Positions 9,085 to 16,739 of a stretch of DNA of 33,579 nucleotides are shown here, piece by piece. Position 1 is the stretch's first letter. Each line of letters opens with the position of its first letter. The notes below the pieces were generated by a model. It ran no database searches. It worked only from the letters and a program-made list of their open reading frames with translations, and had not been told where the DNA came from. The stretch is from Caldifarciminota bacterium (GTDB taxonomy: Bacteria > Hydrothermota > UBA3073). Both the position numbers and the translations under genes were made by a program. The DNA is taken from assembly GCA_023129165.1 (NCBI GenBank), contig JAGMCL010000049.1, positions 1-33,579 of the forward strand. The letters are read 5' to 3'.

Positions 9085-9737
9085 TGCTCATAATACCAGC
9101 ATATAACGAAGAAGAATCTATTGCGAAGATTCTTAAATCCCTAAATTTTCCTCATGAAGATATTATTGTAGTGGACGACGGTTCATCTGACAACACCTTC
9201 CAGATATTACAATCATTTGGAGTACACACAATAAGACATAAAAAGAATATGGGGAAAGGAATGGCTCAAAGAACTGCATTTGATTTTGCAACAAGTAGGG
9301 GAGCAGAATGGATAATAACAATGGATGCTGACTTACAACACTCACCTGATGATATACCTAAATTTCTCAAGTCTATAAAGGCAAAAAGGAGTGATATGAT
9401 AATCGGTGTAAGAAACATATCATTAAAAGTCATGCCTTTCCTTAGACTTCAAACCAATCTCTGGACATCTTTCGCAGTCTCATTACTTGGTGGTTGTAGG
9501 GTAAAAGATTCACAATCTGGATTCAGGGCATTACGAAAGGAGATATTCACAACGATTCCCCTATCTACAAATAACTTTCAAACGGAATCTGAAATTATTA
9601 TTAAGGCTGCCAGAAAAGGATTTAAAATTAGTTCAGTTCCAATAAAAACAATTTACAATGAATCTAATAGTTATATAAAACCTGTTCTTGACACTCTCAG
9701 GTTTATAAAACTCATGTTACAGTCTCTGTGGCTTTGA
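9084..9737 (+). CDS. Family 2 glycosyltransferase (DPM1/polyprenyl-phosphate type)
   Basis: This is a GT-A fold enzyme of about 217 residues. It begins MLIIPAYNEEESI, followed by the nucleotide-binding VVDDGSSDN and the metal-binding DADLQH, then the QSGFRA acceptor-loop motif. The short length without C-terminal membrane helices resembles dolichyl- or polyprenyl-phosphate sugar synthases, which charge a lipid carrier with mannose or glucose at the membrane face. ATG 9084 overlaps the acyltransferase stop codon (TAATG) and has GGAAAG just upstream. An in-frame ATG at 9072 would add four residues but has no ribosome site. The coupling to the acyltransferase suggests glycolipid or lipid-carrier work; donor and acceptor are not determinable. 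Confidence 0.88.
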   Translation: MLIIPAYNEEESIAKILKSLNFPHEDIIVVDDGSSDNTFQILQSFGVHTIRHKKNMGKGMAQRTAFDFATSRGAEWIITMDADLQHSPDDIPKFLKSIKAKRSDMIIGVRNISLKVMPFLRLQTNLWTSFAVSLLGGCRVKDSQSGFRALRKEIFTTIPLSTNNFQTESEIIIKAARKGFKISSVPIKTIYNESNSYIKPVLDTLRFIKLMLQSLWL

Positions 9738-9798
9738 GTGTTTATTAATTTTAACAAGTAATACTCTTTTAAATTCTTACTTTCAACATTTTCATAAT

Positions 9799-10539
9799 AT
9801 GAATATTCTCATTACAAACGATGACGGTATAAATGCTGAAGGCATTCGATATATTTACAAGCTCTTGCACTTAAAACACAATGTAACCATAGTTGCACCA
9901 TTAAAAGAGATGAGCGGGTGTTCGCATTCCATTACTCTCCGTAAGCGTCTAAACACAAGAAAGTTTGCTGATGACATATATGGTATAAATGGTACCCCGA
10001 CAGATTGTGTTGTGCTTGCTGTGAATACCTTATTAGAAGAAAAACCTGAACTAATAATCTCTGGTATTAATTCAGGACCTAATCTTGGATTCGATGTGAC
10101 TTATTCTGGTACTGTTGGTGCAGCAATTGAAGGTGCAATAGAGGGCATTCCATCAATTGCTATATCTATTACAGGACATAGAAACTTTGATGACACCCCA
10201 GGTGTAATCTTCAGACTCATTTCTTCCTTGAACATGGGTGAATTTAACAATTTCTTCCTGAACGTTAACGTACCATCTGACCCCAAAGGAATAAGAGTAA
10301 CAACACTCGGAAGAAGGTCTTATCAAAATGTAATAACAACCCGTAAAACATCCTTTGAGATAGGTGGAACACCCATCCATTCATTAAGTAATGGAGATAC
10401 TGATGTGGAAGCAATAGAAGATCATTATATATCAATCACCCCTATTACCCTTGATATAGTTGACCATAACGCATTAAAGGATATAACAGTGCTCAACGAG
10501 GATTTTATAAACAAATGTACAGAAATTTCAGATATTTAA
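9799..10539 (+). CDS. surE: 5'/3'-nucleotidase SurE
   Basis: The 246-residue protein matches SurE along its length. The metal-binding N-terminus MNILITNDDGI supplies D8 and D9. MSGCSHSITL, NGTPTDCV and SGINSGPNLG follow in order, the last supplying the metal-ligand asparagine. SurE is a divalent-metal phosphatase acting on nucleoside 5'- and 3'-monophosphates, linked to survival in stationary phase. No Shine-Dalgarno sequence is visible before the ATG (the upstream bases are AT-only apart from scattered C). The next small lipoprotein gene starts 25 bases before its stop. It lies in the same direction as the envelope pair upstream. Confidence 0.95.
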   Translation: MNILITNDDGINAEGIRYIYKLLHLKHNVTIVAPLKEMSGCSHSITLRKRLNTRKFADDIYGINGTPTDCVVLAVNTLLEEKPELIISGINSGPNLGFDVTYSGTVGAAIEGAIEGIPSIAISITGHRNFDDTPGVIFRLISSLNMGEFNNFFLNVNVPSDPKGIRVTTLGRRSYQNVITTRKTSFEIGGTPIHSLSNGDTDVEAIEDHYISITPITLDIVDHNALKDITVLNEDFINKCTEISDI

Positions 10540-10994
10540 TATTATTACTGCTGATTGCCTGCAACAGAACCCCAAGTTGTAAAAAATGTAAGATTGGTAA
10601 CTGGGCAGTATACCAGATAGGAAAAGAAACGGTCCTTTACACGATCATAGATAGAGAAAATGCTCAGAGATTCTGGCTGGAGATGACTGGTACGGATTTC
10701 TGTATAAGAGCACTAATAGATAATGGTAATATTTTAAGTTTAATTGATTGCGATAGTTGTATGATGGATGTTAGTAACATTAATGTTAACCCGTTACATC
10801 AAAAGACCATACAGATGAAAGATACTATCTTTGAAGGTAAAAGAATTGTTATAAAAAGGCTGAATGATACACTAATAGTTTCTTCTCACGTACCCATATT
10901 TGGCATCATATCATGTGGAAAAATACATCTTCTGGATTTTGGATATCACACCCCCCCATCATTGGATAAATTCATACAAAAAAAACCTTCCTGA
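10515..10994 (+). CDS. Small putative lipoprotein, unknown function
   Basis: The 159-residue product starts with MYRNFRYLILLLLIAC, a lipoprotein signal peptide with lipobox L-I-A-C16, so it is expected to be lipid-anchored at the envelope. The mature part is cysteine-containing near its start (C-KKCK) with a beta-rich, otherwise unrecognised sequence ending FIQKKPS. Its start lies inside the last 25 bases of surE, and a GAGGA about 11 bases upstream could serve it; the overlap indicates translational coupling. I do not recognise a family. A homology search against uncultured FCB genomes would tell whether the surE pairing is conserved. Confidence 0.7.
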   Translation: MYRNFRYLILLLLIACNRTPSCKKCKIGNWAVYQIGKETVLYTIIDRENAQRFWLEMTGTDFCIRALIDNGNILSLIDCDSCMMDVSNINVNPLHQKTIQMKDTIFEGKRIVIKRLNDTLIVSSHVPIFGIISCGKIHLLDFGYHTPPSLDKFIQKKPS

Positions 10995-11112
10995 TGTCTC
11001 GAGTTAACCTTCATCTTGTAATCCCCTAATATATAAATGATTATAAAAATTAGACAATGTTTCAAACTTTCGTGATTACAAAAAAATAGCAAAGTAAAGC
11101 TATCTGTTGAAA

Positions 11113-11136
11113 GCCCCGCCAAGGCAGGGCAGGCGG
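11113..11136. repeat. GC-rich palindrome of the dispersed GCCCCGCC family
   Basis: GCCCCGCC at 11113-11120 is followed by an imperfect complementary half (AGGCAGGGCAGGCGG). It is a variant of the GC hairpins at 16816, 17013, 17116 and inside the radical SAM gene at 28643. It lies in the 229-bp gap before pheT. Confidence 0.5.
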
Positions 11137-11188
11137 TTAGAATCACTGCCTTGAAGTAATGGTTTTAAAGGAATTATATAAAAAAATG

Positions 11189-11217
11189 TTGACAAAGTAG
11201 AAAAATTATGTTATACT
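11189..11217 (+). promoter_or_regulatory. Near-consensus promoter of pheT, leaderless geometry
   Basis: TTGACA (11189-11194), 17 bases, TATACT (11212-11217). The pheT ATG at 11224 is only six bases after the -10 box, so it coincides with the expected transcription start. No ribosome site exists between the two. Confidence 0.85.
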
Positions 11218-11223
11218 AAATAT

Positions 11224-13182
11224 ATGAAAGTTAGTTTAAACTGGCTTAAAGAACTTATAGAAGTAGGAGATGATATAAATAAAATTACCCATCTCCTATC
11301 AGGTATCGGATTAGAAGTAGAGGAGATTTTACAAATTCAGAATGATACTATATTAGATTTAGAAATCAGTCCTCAAAGACCCGACCTTCTTGGCATGTGG
11401 GGTATCGCACGAGAGATGGCAATATTTTTAAATAAAAGTTTCACCCATCCTGACTTTAAAACTTATAATAACATTTCAAAAGACGTTAATATCAAAATTA
11501 ATGAACCCACATTATGTAGTAGATACTCCTGCGGAGTATTGATAGACATAAAAGGGGGAGAAACACCTGAATGGATCAAGGAAAGACTCGTAGCTATGGG
11601 CACTATTCCCCAGGATAATATTGTCGATGTATCAAATTATGTTATGTACGAAATGGGGCAACCAGTACATATATTCGACCTTGATAAGATAACAGGTAAT
11701 ATAATAGTAAGAATGTCTAAAAAAGGTGATTGGATAATGACCCTTGATGGTTCTAATATAGAACTACCAGAGGATGTACTGCTCATTTGTGATGGTGAAA
11801 CTCCAATTGCTATAGCTGGCATCATGGGAGGAAGCAACTCAATGGTCACAACAAAAACAAAGAATGTCCTGGTTGAAAGTGCGTTCTTTAATCCAGTTAT
11901 AATAAGGAAAGGAGGTAAAAAACTTCAAATTTCTACAGAAGCATCCTATAGATTTGAGCGAGGTGGAGATATTGATATAACAGATGTTGCACTAAACCGA
12001 ACAATGTCAATATTAGAGGATTACTATGGTGCAAAATCAAAAGGCATTATCGATGATTACCCACACAAGTTTGAGAGTAGAAAATTAGATATATCTTCTA
12101 AATCCGTAAATCGTGTATTAGGTTCTTCTCTATCAGAGAATGAAATTATTACATGTATAAAAAAACTTGGATTCAATATCGAAAATAACAATGTAATAAT
12201 ACCATCATACAGGAGGGATATATCGCTTGAAATAGATTTGATAGAGGAAATTGCACGACTTATAGGATACGATAATTTTACTCCTGAAATGCCACCAGCC
12301 TTTGAGATAGATGCAGAAATGACATTTATAAATAATATAAAGAATGTTATGGTAATGCTTGGTTTCAATGAGGTTTATACAATGCCTTTTGTTAAGGATA
12401 GTAATGTTGTAATAGCAAACTATATGAGAGATGATATGCGTTCTTTAAGAACCAACATTACAGATGGGCTTCTTTCTGTGCTTGTTCACAACAATTCATA
12501 TGGAGCAAAAAATATCCGAATTTTCGAGGTAGGAAAGGTATTTAACCTTAATAATGAATATATTGAGCACACTGAGCTTTCAGCCATAATATCAGGTGTA
12601 CGAACAAGAAATCCATTATGGTCATCAGGAGATATAGACTTTTTTGACCTTAAAGGAATATTGGAAGCAATGTTCGGAATAACAAATATTAAAGGGTGGG
12701 AAATCTCGTATACCTATACAGAAAACTATGAACCAGGCTGTATTATAAAACTGGGAAACGAAATTATTGGATTTATGGGTAAACTCAAACAGGGAAAAAT
12801 AAAAAAATTGGATATTGACTACCCTATATATGGATTTGAAATTGATATAAGTAAACTTAAACCAACACCCCAAACTACCTATAAATCAATACCCCGATTT
12901 CCGGGTGTCGAGAGAGATATATCAATAATCGTTGATAATAATGTAACTACGGCTTCCATACTTGAGTTCGTCAAGAAAAATAGTCCTAATATCCTTGAAG
13001 AGTTATCAATATTTGACCATTACAAAGGCGAAAAAATACCATCAGATAAGGTTTCCATTGGATTACGACTATACTTCAGGGGAACAGATCGAACACTAAA
13101 AAAGAACGAAGTAGATTCTTTTGTTTCATCAATAACAGACAATCTTTATAAAAAGTATAATGCAATATTAAGGTTTAACTGA
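11224..13182 (+). CDS. pheT: Phenylalanyl-tRNA synthetase beta subunit, lacking the N-terminal OB domain
   Basis: This is the beta subunit of the alpha2-beta2 enzyme that charges tRNA-Phe. It opens with the bacterial MKVSLNWLKELI and GLEVEEI, but then jumps at about residue 38 straight to DLEISPQRPDLLGMWGIARE. In common bacterial PheT about 105 residues of tRNA-binding OB fold lie between these two points. This accounts for most of the difference between 652 residues here and about 795 in E. coli. The B3/B4 editing region (MGQPVHIFDLDK, GIMGG, STEASYRFERGGD), B5, the synthetase-like core and a C-terminal ferredoxin-fold anticodon-binding domain (SIPRFPGVERDISI) are present, so it is not the short archaeal form. 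There is no pheS beside it. The gene heads the pheT - coiled coil - zapA - 6S - rny - ymdB block. Confidence 0.95.
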   Translation: MKVSLNWLKELIEVGDDINKITHLLSGIGLEVEEILQIQNDTILDLEISPQRPDLLGMWGIAREMAIFLNKSFTHPDFKTYNNISKDVNIKINEPTLCSRYSCGVLIDIKGGETPEWIKERLVAMGTIPQDNIVDVSNYVMYEMGQPVHIFDLDKITGNIIVRMSKKGDWIMTLDGSNIELPEDVLLICDGETPIAIAGIMGGSNSMVTTKTKNVLVESAFFNPVIIRKGGKKLQISTEASYRFERGGDIDITDVALNRTMSILEDYYGAKSKGIIDDYPHKFESRKLDISSKSVNRVLGSSLSENEIITCIKKLGFNIENNNVIIPSYRRDISLEIDLIEEIARLIGYDNFTPEMPPAFEIDAEMTFINNIKNVMVMLGFNEVYTMPFVKDSNVVIANYMRDDMRSLRTNITDGLLSVLVHNNSYGAKNIRIFEVGKVFNLNNEYIEHTELSAIISGVRTRNPLWSSGDIDFFDLKGILEAMFGITNIKGWEISYTYTENYEPGCIIKLGNEIIGFMGKLKQGKIKKLDIDYPIYGFEIDISKLKPTPQTTYKSIPRFPGVERDISIIVDNNVTTASILEFVKKNSPNILEELSIFDHYKGEKIPSDKVSIGLRLYFRGTDRTLKKNEVDSFVSSITDNLYKKYNAILRFN

Positions 13183-13199
13183 AGATTATTTGGGCAGCT

Positions 13200-13382
13200 A
13201 TGAATTTGCTCAAAGAAATAGATGAAATAGGTAAGGTTGTCAATAAATTAAGAAAAGAAAATACACAACTGATAGAGAAAAACAGAGGATTGACGGAAAA
13301 GAAAAATAAAACAAGACACAAACTAAAAAGGTTAATAGAAATTATTGACAATCTTTTAAGCACACAGGGAAAAATCCTTTAA
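13200..13382 (+). CDS. Short coiled-coil protein, ZapB-like position
   Basis: The 60-residue product is almost entirely one charged coiled coil (MNLLKEIDEIGKVVNKLRKE through KRLIEIIDNLL), with leucine/isoleucine spacing of a heptad type. It sits two bases ahead of zapA, where other bacteria carry a ZapB/DUF904-like coil in the same neighbourhood (pheT - small coil - zapA). I infer a role with the division ring from this position and shape alone. No ribosome site is visible before the ATG, which follows the pheT stop by 17 bases. Confidence 0.65.
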   Translation: MNLLKEIDEIGKVVNKLRKENTQLIEKNRGLTEKKNKTRHKLKRLIEIIDNLLSTQGKIL

Positions 13383-13384
13383 AA

Positions 13385-13687
13385 ATGAAGAAAAAGGTTA
13401 AAATAAAAATATTTGATAGAGAGTACGAGCTTGATTATAAGCTCGATTACAGGGAAGAGAGTGAAGTATACGTAAAAACTGTTGTAGACTATGTAAACAA
13501 AAAATATGATGAAATAAGCAGTTTTAGTAAATTACAATCTCTCCCTGATATAGCTCTCCTTGTATCCATGGATCTTGCAGATGAATTAATGGATGAAAGG
13601 AAGATAAATGGAGAGCTTAGAAGGATTATAGAAGAAGGTATTAGTAATCTTCAAAAGATTAAAAAGGGTTCCCTGTCGTGCTCGTGA
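13385..13687 (+). CDS. zapA: Cell division protein ZapA
   Basis: The 100-residue protein has the ZapA layout: an N-terminal beta strand pair (KKKVKIKIFDREYELDYK), the segment with YVKTVVDYVNKKYDEI, then ALLVSMDLADELM and a C-terminal helix for coiled-coil dimerisation. ZapA binds FtsZ and bundles its filaments at mid-cell. Its start follows the small coil gene by two bases. The final 27 bases of the gene form the left arm of the predicted 6S RNA closing stem. A position just before 6S RNA is the classic zapA-ssrS arrangement, which supports both calls. Confidence 0.88.
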   Translation: MKKKVKIKIFDREYELDYKLDYREESEVYVKTVVDYVNKKYDEISSFSKLQSLPDIALLVSMDLADELMDERKINGELRRIIEEGISNLQKIKKGSLSCS

Positions 13688-13822
13688 TGGCATATAAATC
13701 CTGAGCTAACACCAAAACATTGGGGGTTCTTTTTTGCTCGCTCTGCGGGTGAGAGAATACCCACCTGAGTATAGAGTTCAAAGGATGAAGTGTCACACGG
13801 CAACTGATGGAGAACCCTTTTT
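13661..13822 (+). ncRNA. ssrS: Probable 6S RNA
   Basis: Immediately at the end of zapA lies a 162-base segment whose ends pair perfectly for 11 bp (13661-13671 with 13812-13822), ending in a run of T. The closing stem continues with TG.CGTG pairing to CACGG.CA (13674-13680 with 13796-13802). A large open centre follows, containing CCTGAG on both sides (13700-13705 and 13764-13769). The distal part folds into a long arm (13721-13730 with 13754-13763) capped by a CTCGC/GTGAG hairpin. This is the 6S layout: long closing stem, central bubble mimicking an open promoter, terminal arm. Length and location behind zapA are the usual ones. 6S RNA sequesters the housekeeping RNA polymerase. The left end overlaps the zapA reading frame. 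Ends are approximate. Confidence 0.72.
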
Positions 13823-13921
13823 GTAATATAATATTAATTAATGTTTTAATAGTGTCAAATAAAATATGAAAAAATATTAAAGAAACCACACCCGTCGGCG
13901 GACGGGCAGGGAGGACATTCA

Positions 13922-13947
13922 CCCCGCACCTATGAATAGGTGCGGGG
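13922..13947. repeat. Perfect GC-rich palindrome
   Basis: CCCCGCACCTAT (13922-13933) and ATAGGTGCGGGG (13936-13947) are exact complements around a two-base centre. It has no T run and lies directly after another GC-rich palindrome, so it reads as dispersed repeat material and not a terminator. Confidence 0.6.
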
Positions 13948-14167
13948 CAGGGAGTATCTTTGAGGTAGAAAATTAAGAAAAAAATAGAAAACCTCTGTGC
14001 TCTCTTCTATTGAACCCAAAGTTTACAAGAGGTGAGCTACAAGCAAGAAAAACGCTGATAGAGAATTTGAGTACACAGAGAAAAATAAATATTATCTCTC
14101 TGTACCCTCTATAGTTTATACTTGCATAGCAATATTAAAATTTGTTATTCTATAATTCTCTGTGGTT

Positions 14168-14231
14168 CCCCTGTTAAATAAAGTACCAGGAGTGATGACT
14201 TGTACTTAATCATGTAAATATTTAACAGGGT
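14168..14231. repeat. 64-bp inverted-repeat element, copy 2
   Basis: CCCTGTTAAATA (14169-14180) and TATTTAACAGGG (14219-14230) are perfect 12-base inverted arms. It has the same total length and arm sequence family as the element at 288-351, with an unrelated interior. Confidence 0.6.
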
Positions 14232-14281
14232 GAATCTGTGGTTAGATTTTTGACAATACGAAATTTAAATAGGAGGTTTTT

Positions 14282-15844
14282 ATGCAAGTTATGTTGGGTG
14301 TAATAATTGGAATTATTGCAATCATTGCTGGTGTAGTTATTGGATATTTTATTTCAAAAGTTGTAACATCAAAGAGAAGAATTGAGATAGAAAAGGATGC
14401 AGAAAGAATTATTAAAAAGGCAGAAAAAGAAGCAGAAAGCTATAGACGTTTAGCAGAACTTGATGTTAGAGCTGAATGGACCCAAAAAAGAACGGATTTT
14501 GAACAGGCAACTAGTGAGAAAAGAAAGGAATTGGAGAGAAGGGAACGAAACCTTGAAGAAAAAGAAAAAAACACAGAGCGAAGAGGAGATCTCATCAGGA
14601 AAAAAGAGAGAGAACTTGAAAATAGAGAAAGGATAATTAAATCAAAAGAATTCCAGCTGGAAAATAAAGAAAAGGAACTCGATGTGTCTATGGCGGAAGT
14701 GACATCCAAACTTGAAAGAATATCCAATATGACAAAAGAAGATGCAAAAAAGGTTCTTATGTCAAATCTTGAAGAAGAAGCACGACTCGAAGCAATGCAT
14801 AAAATATATGAAATAAAAGAAAAGGCAAACAGAGATTCCGAAAAAGAAGCTAAAAAAATAATAACTCTTGCTATACAAAGATATGCACAAACGCGGACCA
14901 TAGAGTCTACAGTAACAACCGTAGATCTTCCCTCAGATGAAGTCAAGGGGAGACTTATTGGTAGAGAAGGAAGAAACATAAAAGCTTTTGAAGTAGCAAC
15001 TGGCGTTGATCTTCTAATAGATGACACTCCTGAGGTTGTAACAATTTCTTCTTTTGACCCTATAAAAAGGGAGGTTGCAAAAATATCACTTGAAAAATTA
15101 ATAACAGATGGAAGGATTCATCCTGCTCGGATAGAAGAAATAATCGAGGAATCTAAGAAGGAAATAGAAGCTTATCTTAAAAAGGTTGGAGAAGAGACTG
15201 TAATCGAAATGGAAATAAAAGGTTTATCAGCAGAATTAGTAAAACTGTTAGGGAAATTAAAATTTAGGACAAGCTATGGTCAAAATGTCCTGGAACACTC
15301 TAAAGAGGTTGCAAGCCTTGCTTGCCTTATGGCACAGGAGCTTGAATTAGATTCGGAACTTGCAAAAAGGGCGGGACTCCTTCATGATATAGGTAAGTCA
15401 GTTAGTCAGGACACCGTCGGAACCCATCAGGAAATAGGTGCAGAGATTGCTAAAAGAAACGGTGAAAAGGATGAAGTCGTAAAGGCAATTGCATCACACC
15501 ATGATTCTGTAGAATATCTTACACCCATTGCTGTTTTAATTTCAGCAGCTGATGCAATATCTGGTGCTAGACCTGGCGCAAGGAGAGAAACCTTTGAGGC
15601 ATATGTAGAAAGACTTGAAAAACTTGAAGAGGTTGCGCTTCGTTTCACGGGAGTTGATAAGGCATATGCTATTCAAGCAGGTAGAGAAATACGAGTTATA
15701 GTACAACCACAGGATATTAAAGATGAGGAAGTCCAGGATATTGCGGACAGAATAGCCAAAAAAATTGAAGGTGAATTAAAATATCCTGGTCAAATTAAGG
15801 TAACCGTTGTAAGAGAAAAACGAGCAATACAATTTGCAAAATAG
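14282..15844 (+). CDS. rny: Ribonuclease Y
   Basis: This 520-residue membrane-anchored endoribonuclease starts mRNA decay in many bacteria. One N-terminal transmembrane helix (residues about 3-27, GVIIGIIAIIAGVVIGYF) is followed by a long charged coiled coil (about 30-200), a KH RNA-binding domain (GRLIGREGRNIKAFE, about 210-275) and an HD nuclease domain with LLHDIGKS (H368-D369) and IASHHDS. The domain set and length equal the family norm. AGGAGG at 14271-14276 supports the ATG. Its place behind zapA/6S and ahead of ymdB is a neighbourhood shared with several other phyla. An imperfect hairpin (15869-15897) follows the gene but has no T run. Confidence 0.97.
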   Translation: MQVMLGVIIGIIAIIAGVVIGYFISKVVTSKRRIEIEKDAERIIKKAEKEAESYRRLAELDVRAEWTQKRTDFEQATSEKRKELERRERNLEEKEKNTERRGDLIRKKERELENRERIIKSKEFQLENKEKELDVSMAEVTSKLERISNMTKEDAKKVLMSNLEEEARLEAMHKIYEIKEKANRDSEKEAKKIITLAIQRYAQTRTIESTVTTVDLPSDEVKGRLIGREGRNIKAFEVATGVDLLIDDTPEVVTISSFDPIKREVAKISLEKLITDGRIHPARIEEIIEESKKEIEAYLKKVGEETVIEMEIKGLSAELVKLLGKLKFRTSYGQNVLEHSKEVASLACLMAQELELDSELAKRAGLLHDIGKSVSQDTVGTHQEIGAEIAKRNGEKDEVVKAIASHHDSVEYLTPIAVLISAADAISGARPGARRETFEAYVERLEKLEEVALRFTGVDKAYAIQAGREIRVIVQPQDIKDEEVQDIADRIAKKIEGELKYPGQIKVTVVREKRAIQFAK

Positions 15845-15953
15845 ATTAAGATTATATATATTTGACAGAAATCTGCTCCGCCTTATATGGCAGATTTAAG
15901 TATAAGAGAATATCAGTAAATCTAACCAACATATTTTCTTAACACAATTCATA

Positions 15954-16730
15954 ATGAAAATATTATTCATAGGCGATATATTTGGTAGACCTGGGAGGAT
16001 TGTATGCTCCAGAGTTTTACCTACAATTAAACAAGAACAAAAAATAGACTTTGTTATTGCTAATGGTGAAAATGCTGCAGGTGGATTTGGGATTACTCCT
16101 CCTGTTATAAATGAATTGAAACTACTTGGTATTGATTGTATAACAAGTGGTAATCATCTTTGGGACCAAAAGGAGATAATCCCTTATCTCAATAACGAGA
16201 ATGATGATATTCTCAGACCATTAAATTATCCTGATGGTGTTCCTGGAATAGGTTCTCATATATACGAAAAAATCGGTATAATAAACCTACTTGGAAGAAC
16301 ATTCGTTAACCCAAATATTAACTGCCCATTCAGAACAGGTATAAGAGAAGCGGAGAATATAAGGGAAAAAACCAAGATAATAGTCGTAGATTTTCATGCG
16401 GAAACAACTGCTGAAAAACAGGCTCTTGCACTATGGCTCGATGGAAAAGTCTCTGCAGTGCTAGGTACTCATACACACGTACAGACAGCAGATGAACGAA
16501 TACTTCCATCCGGTACAGCTTTCATAACCGACGTAGGTATGACAGGTCCCTTCAATTCAGTGATAGGAACAAAACCAAAAGAATCCATAGAAAGATTTCT
16601 GTATGGTATTCCAAAAAGACTAAAGGTGGCAAATGAAGGGAATAGGTTCAATGGGGTAATAGTTGAGATTAATGATGAAACTGGTAAGTCAATATCGATA
16701 GAGAGATTAAACTTCCCGGTTGATAGCTAA
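15954..16730 (+). CDS. ymdB: YmdB-type metallophosphoesterase (TIGR00282)
   Basis: The 258-residue protein carries the full set of family motifs: GDIFGRPGR, NGENAAGGFGIT, SGNHLWD, VDFHAE, GTHTHVQTADE and MTGP. These supply the aspartates, asparagine and histidines of a dinuclear metal centre. Studied homologues hydrolyse 2',3'-cyclic AMP and affect RNA turnover and multicellular behaviour in Bacillus. It stands 109 bases downstream of rny, a pairing conserved in Firmicutes and others, and fits an RNA-metabolism role. No ribosome site is visible before the ATG. Confidence 0.93.
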   Translation: MKILFIGDIFGRPGRIVCSRVLPTIKQEQKIDFVIANGENAAGGFGITPPVINELKLLGIDCITSGNHLWDQKEIIPYLNNENDDILRPLNYPDGVPGIGSHIYEKIGIINLLGRTFVNPNINCPFRTGIREAENIREKTKIIVVDFHAETTAEKQALALWLDGKVSAVLGTHTHVQTADERILPSGTAFITDVGMTGPFNSVIGTKPKESIERFLYGIPKRLKVANEGNRFNGVIVEINDETGKSISIERLNFPVDS

Positions 16731-16739
16731 GTTATAGGT

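Larger units (their letters stand above)
13823..14281. other. Gap between 6S RNA and rny, filled with repeats
   Basis: No gene is apparent. It holds a GC-rich element at about 13889-13918 (CCCGTC/GACGGG followed by GGGCAGGGAGG), a perfect 12-bp-arm palindrome at 13922-13947, text of the CTCTGTG..CTCTGTGGTT type that recurs near 22695 and 22900, and the 64-bp inverted-repeat element at 14168-14231. Confidence 0.5.

Noticed and set aside
14440-15027. 195-codon open frame antisense to rny
   Set aside because: It is the Ser/Phe/Leu-rich mirror of the charged coiled coil of RNase Y, a well-known artefact of Lys/Glu/Arg-rich coding DNA.
15869-15897. Terminator behind rny
   Set aside because: An eight-base-pair stem with a 13-base loop and no T run; too weak to call.
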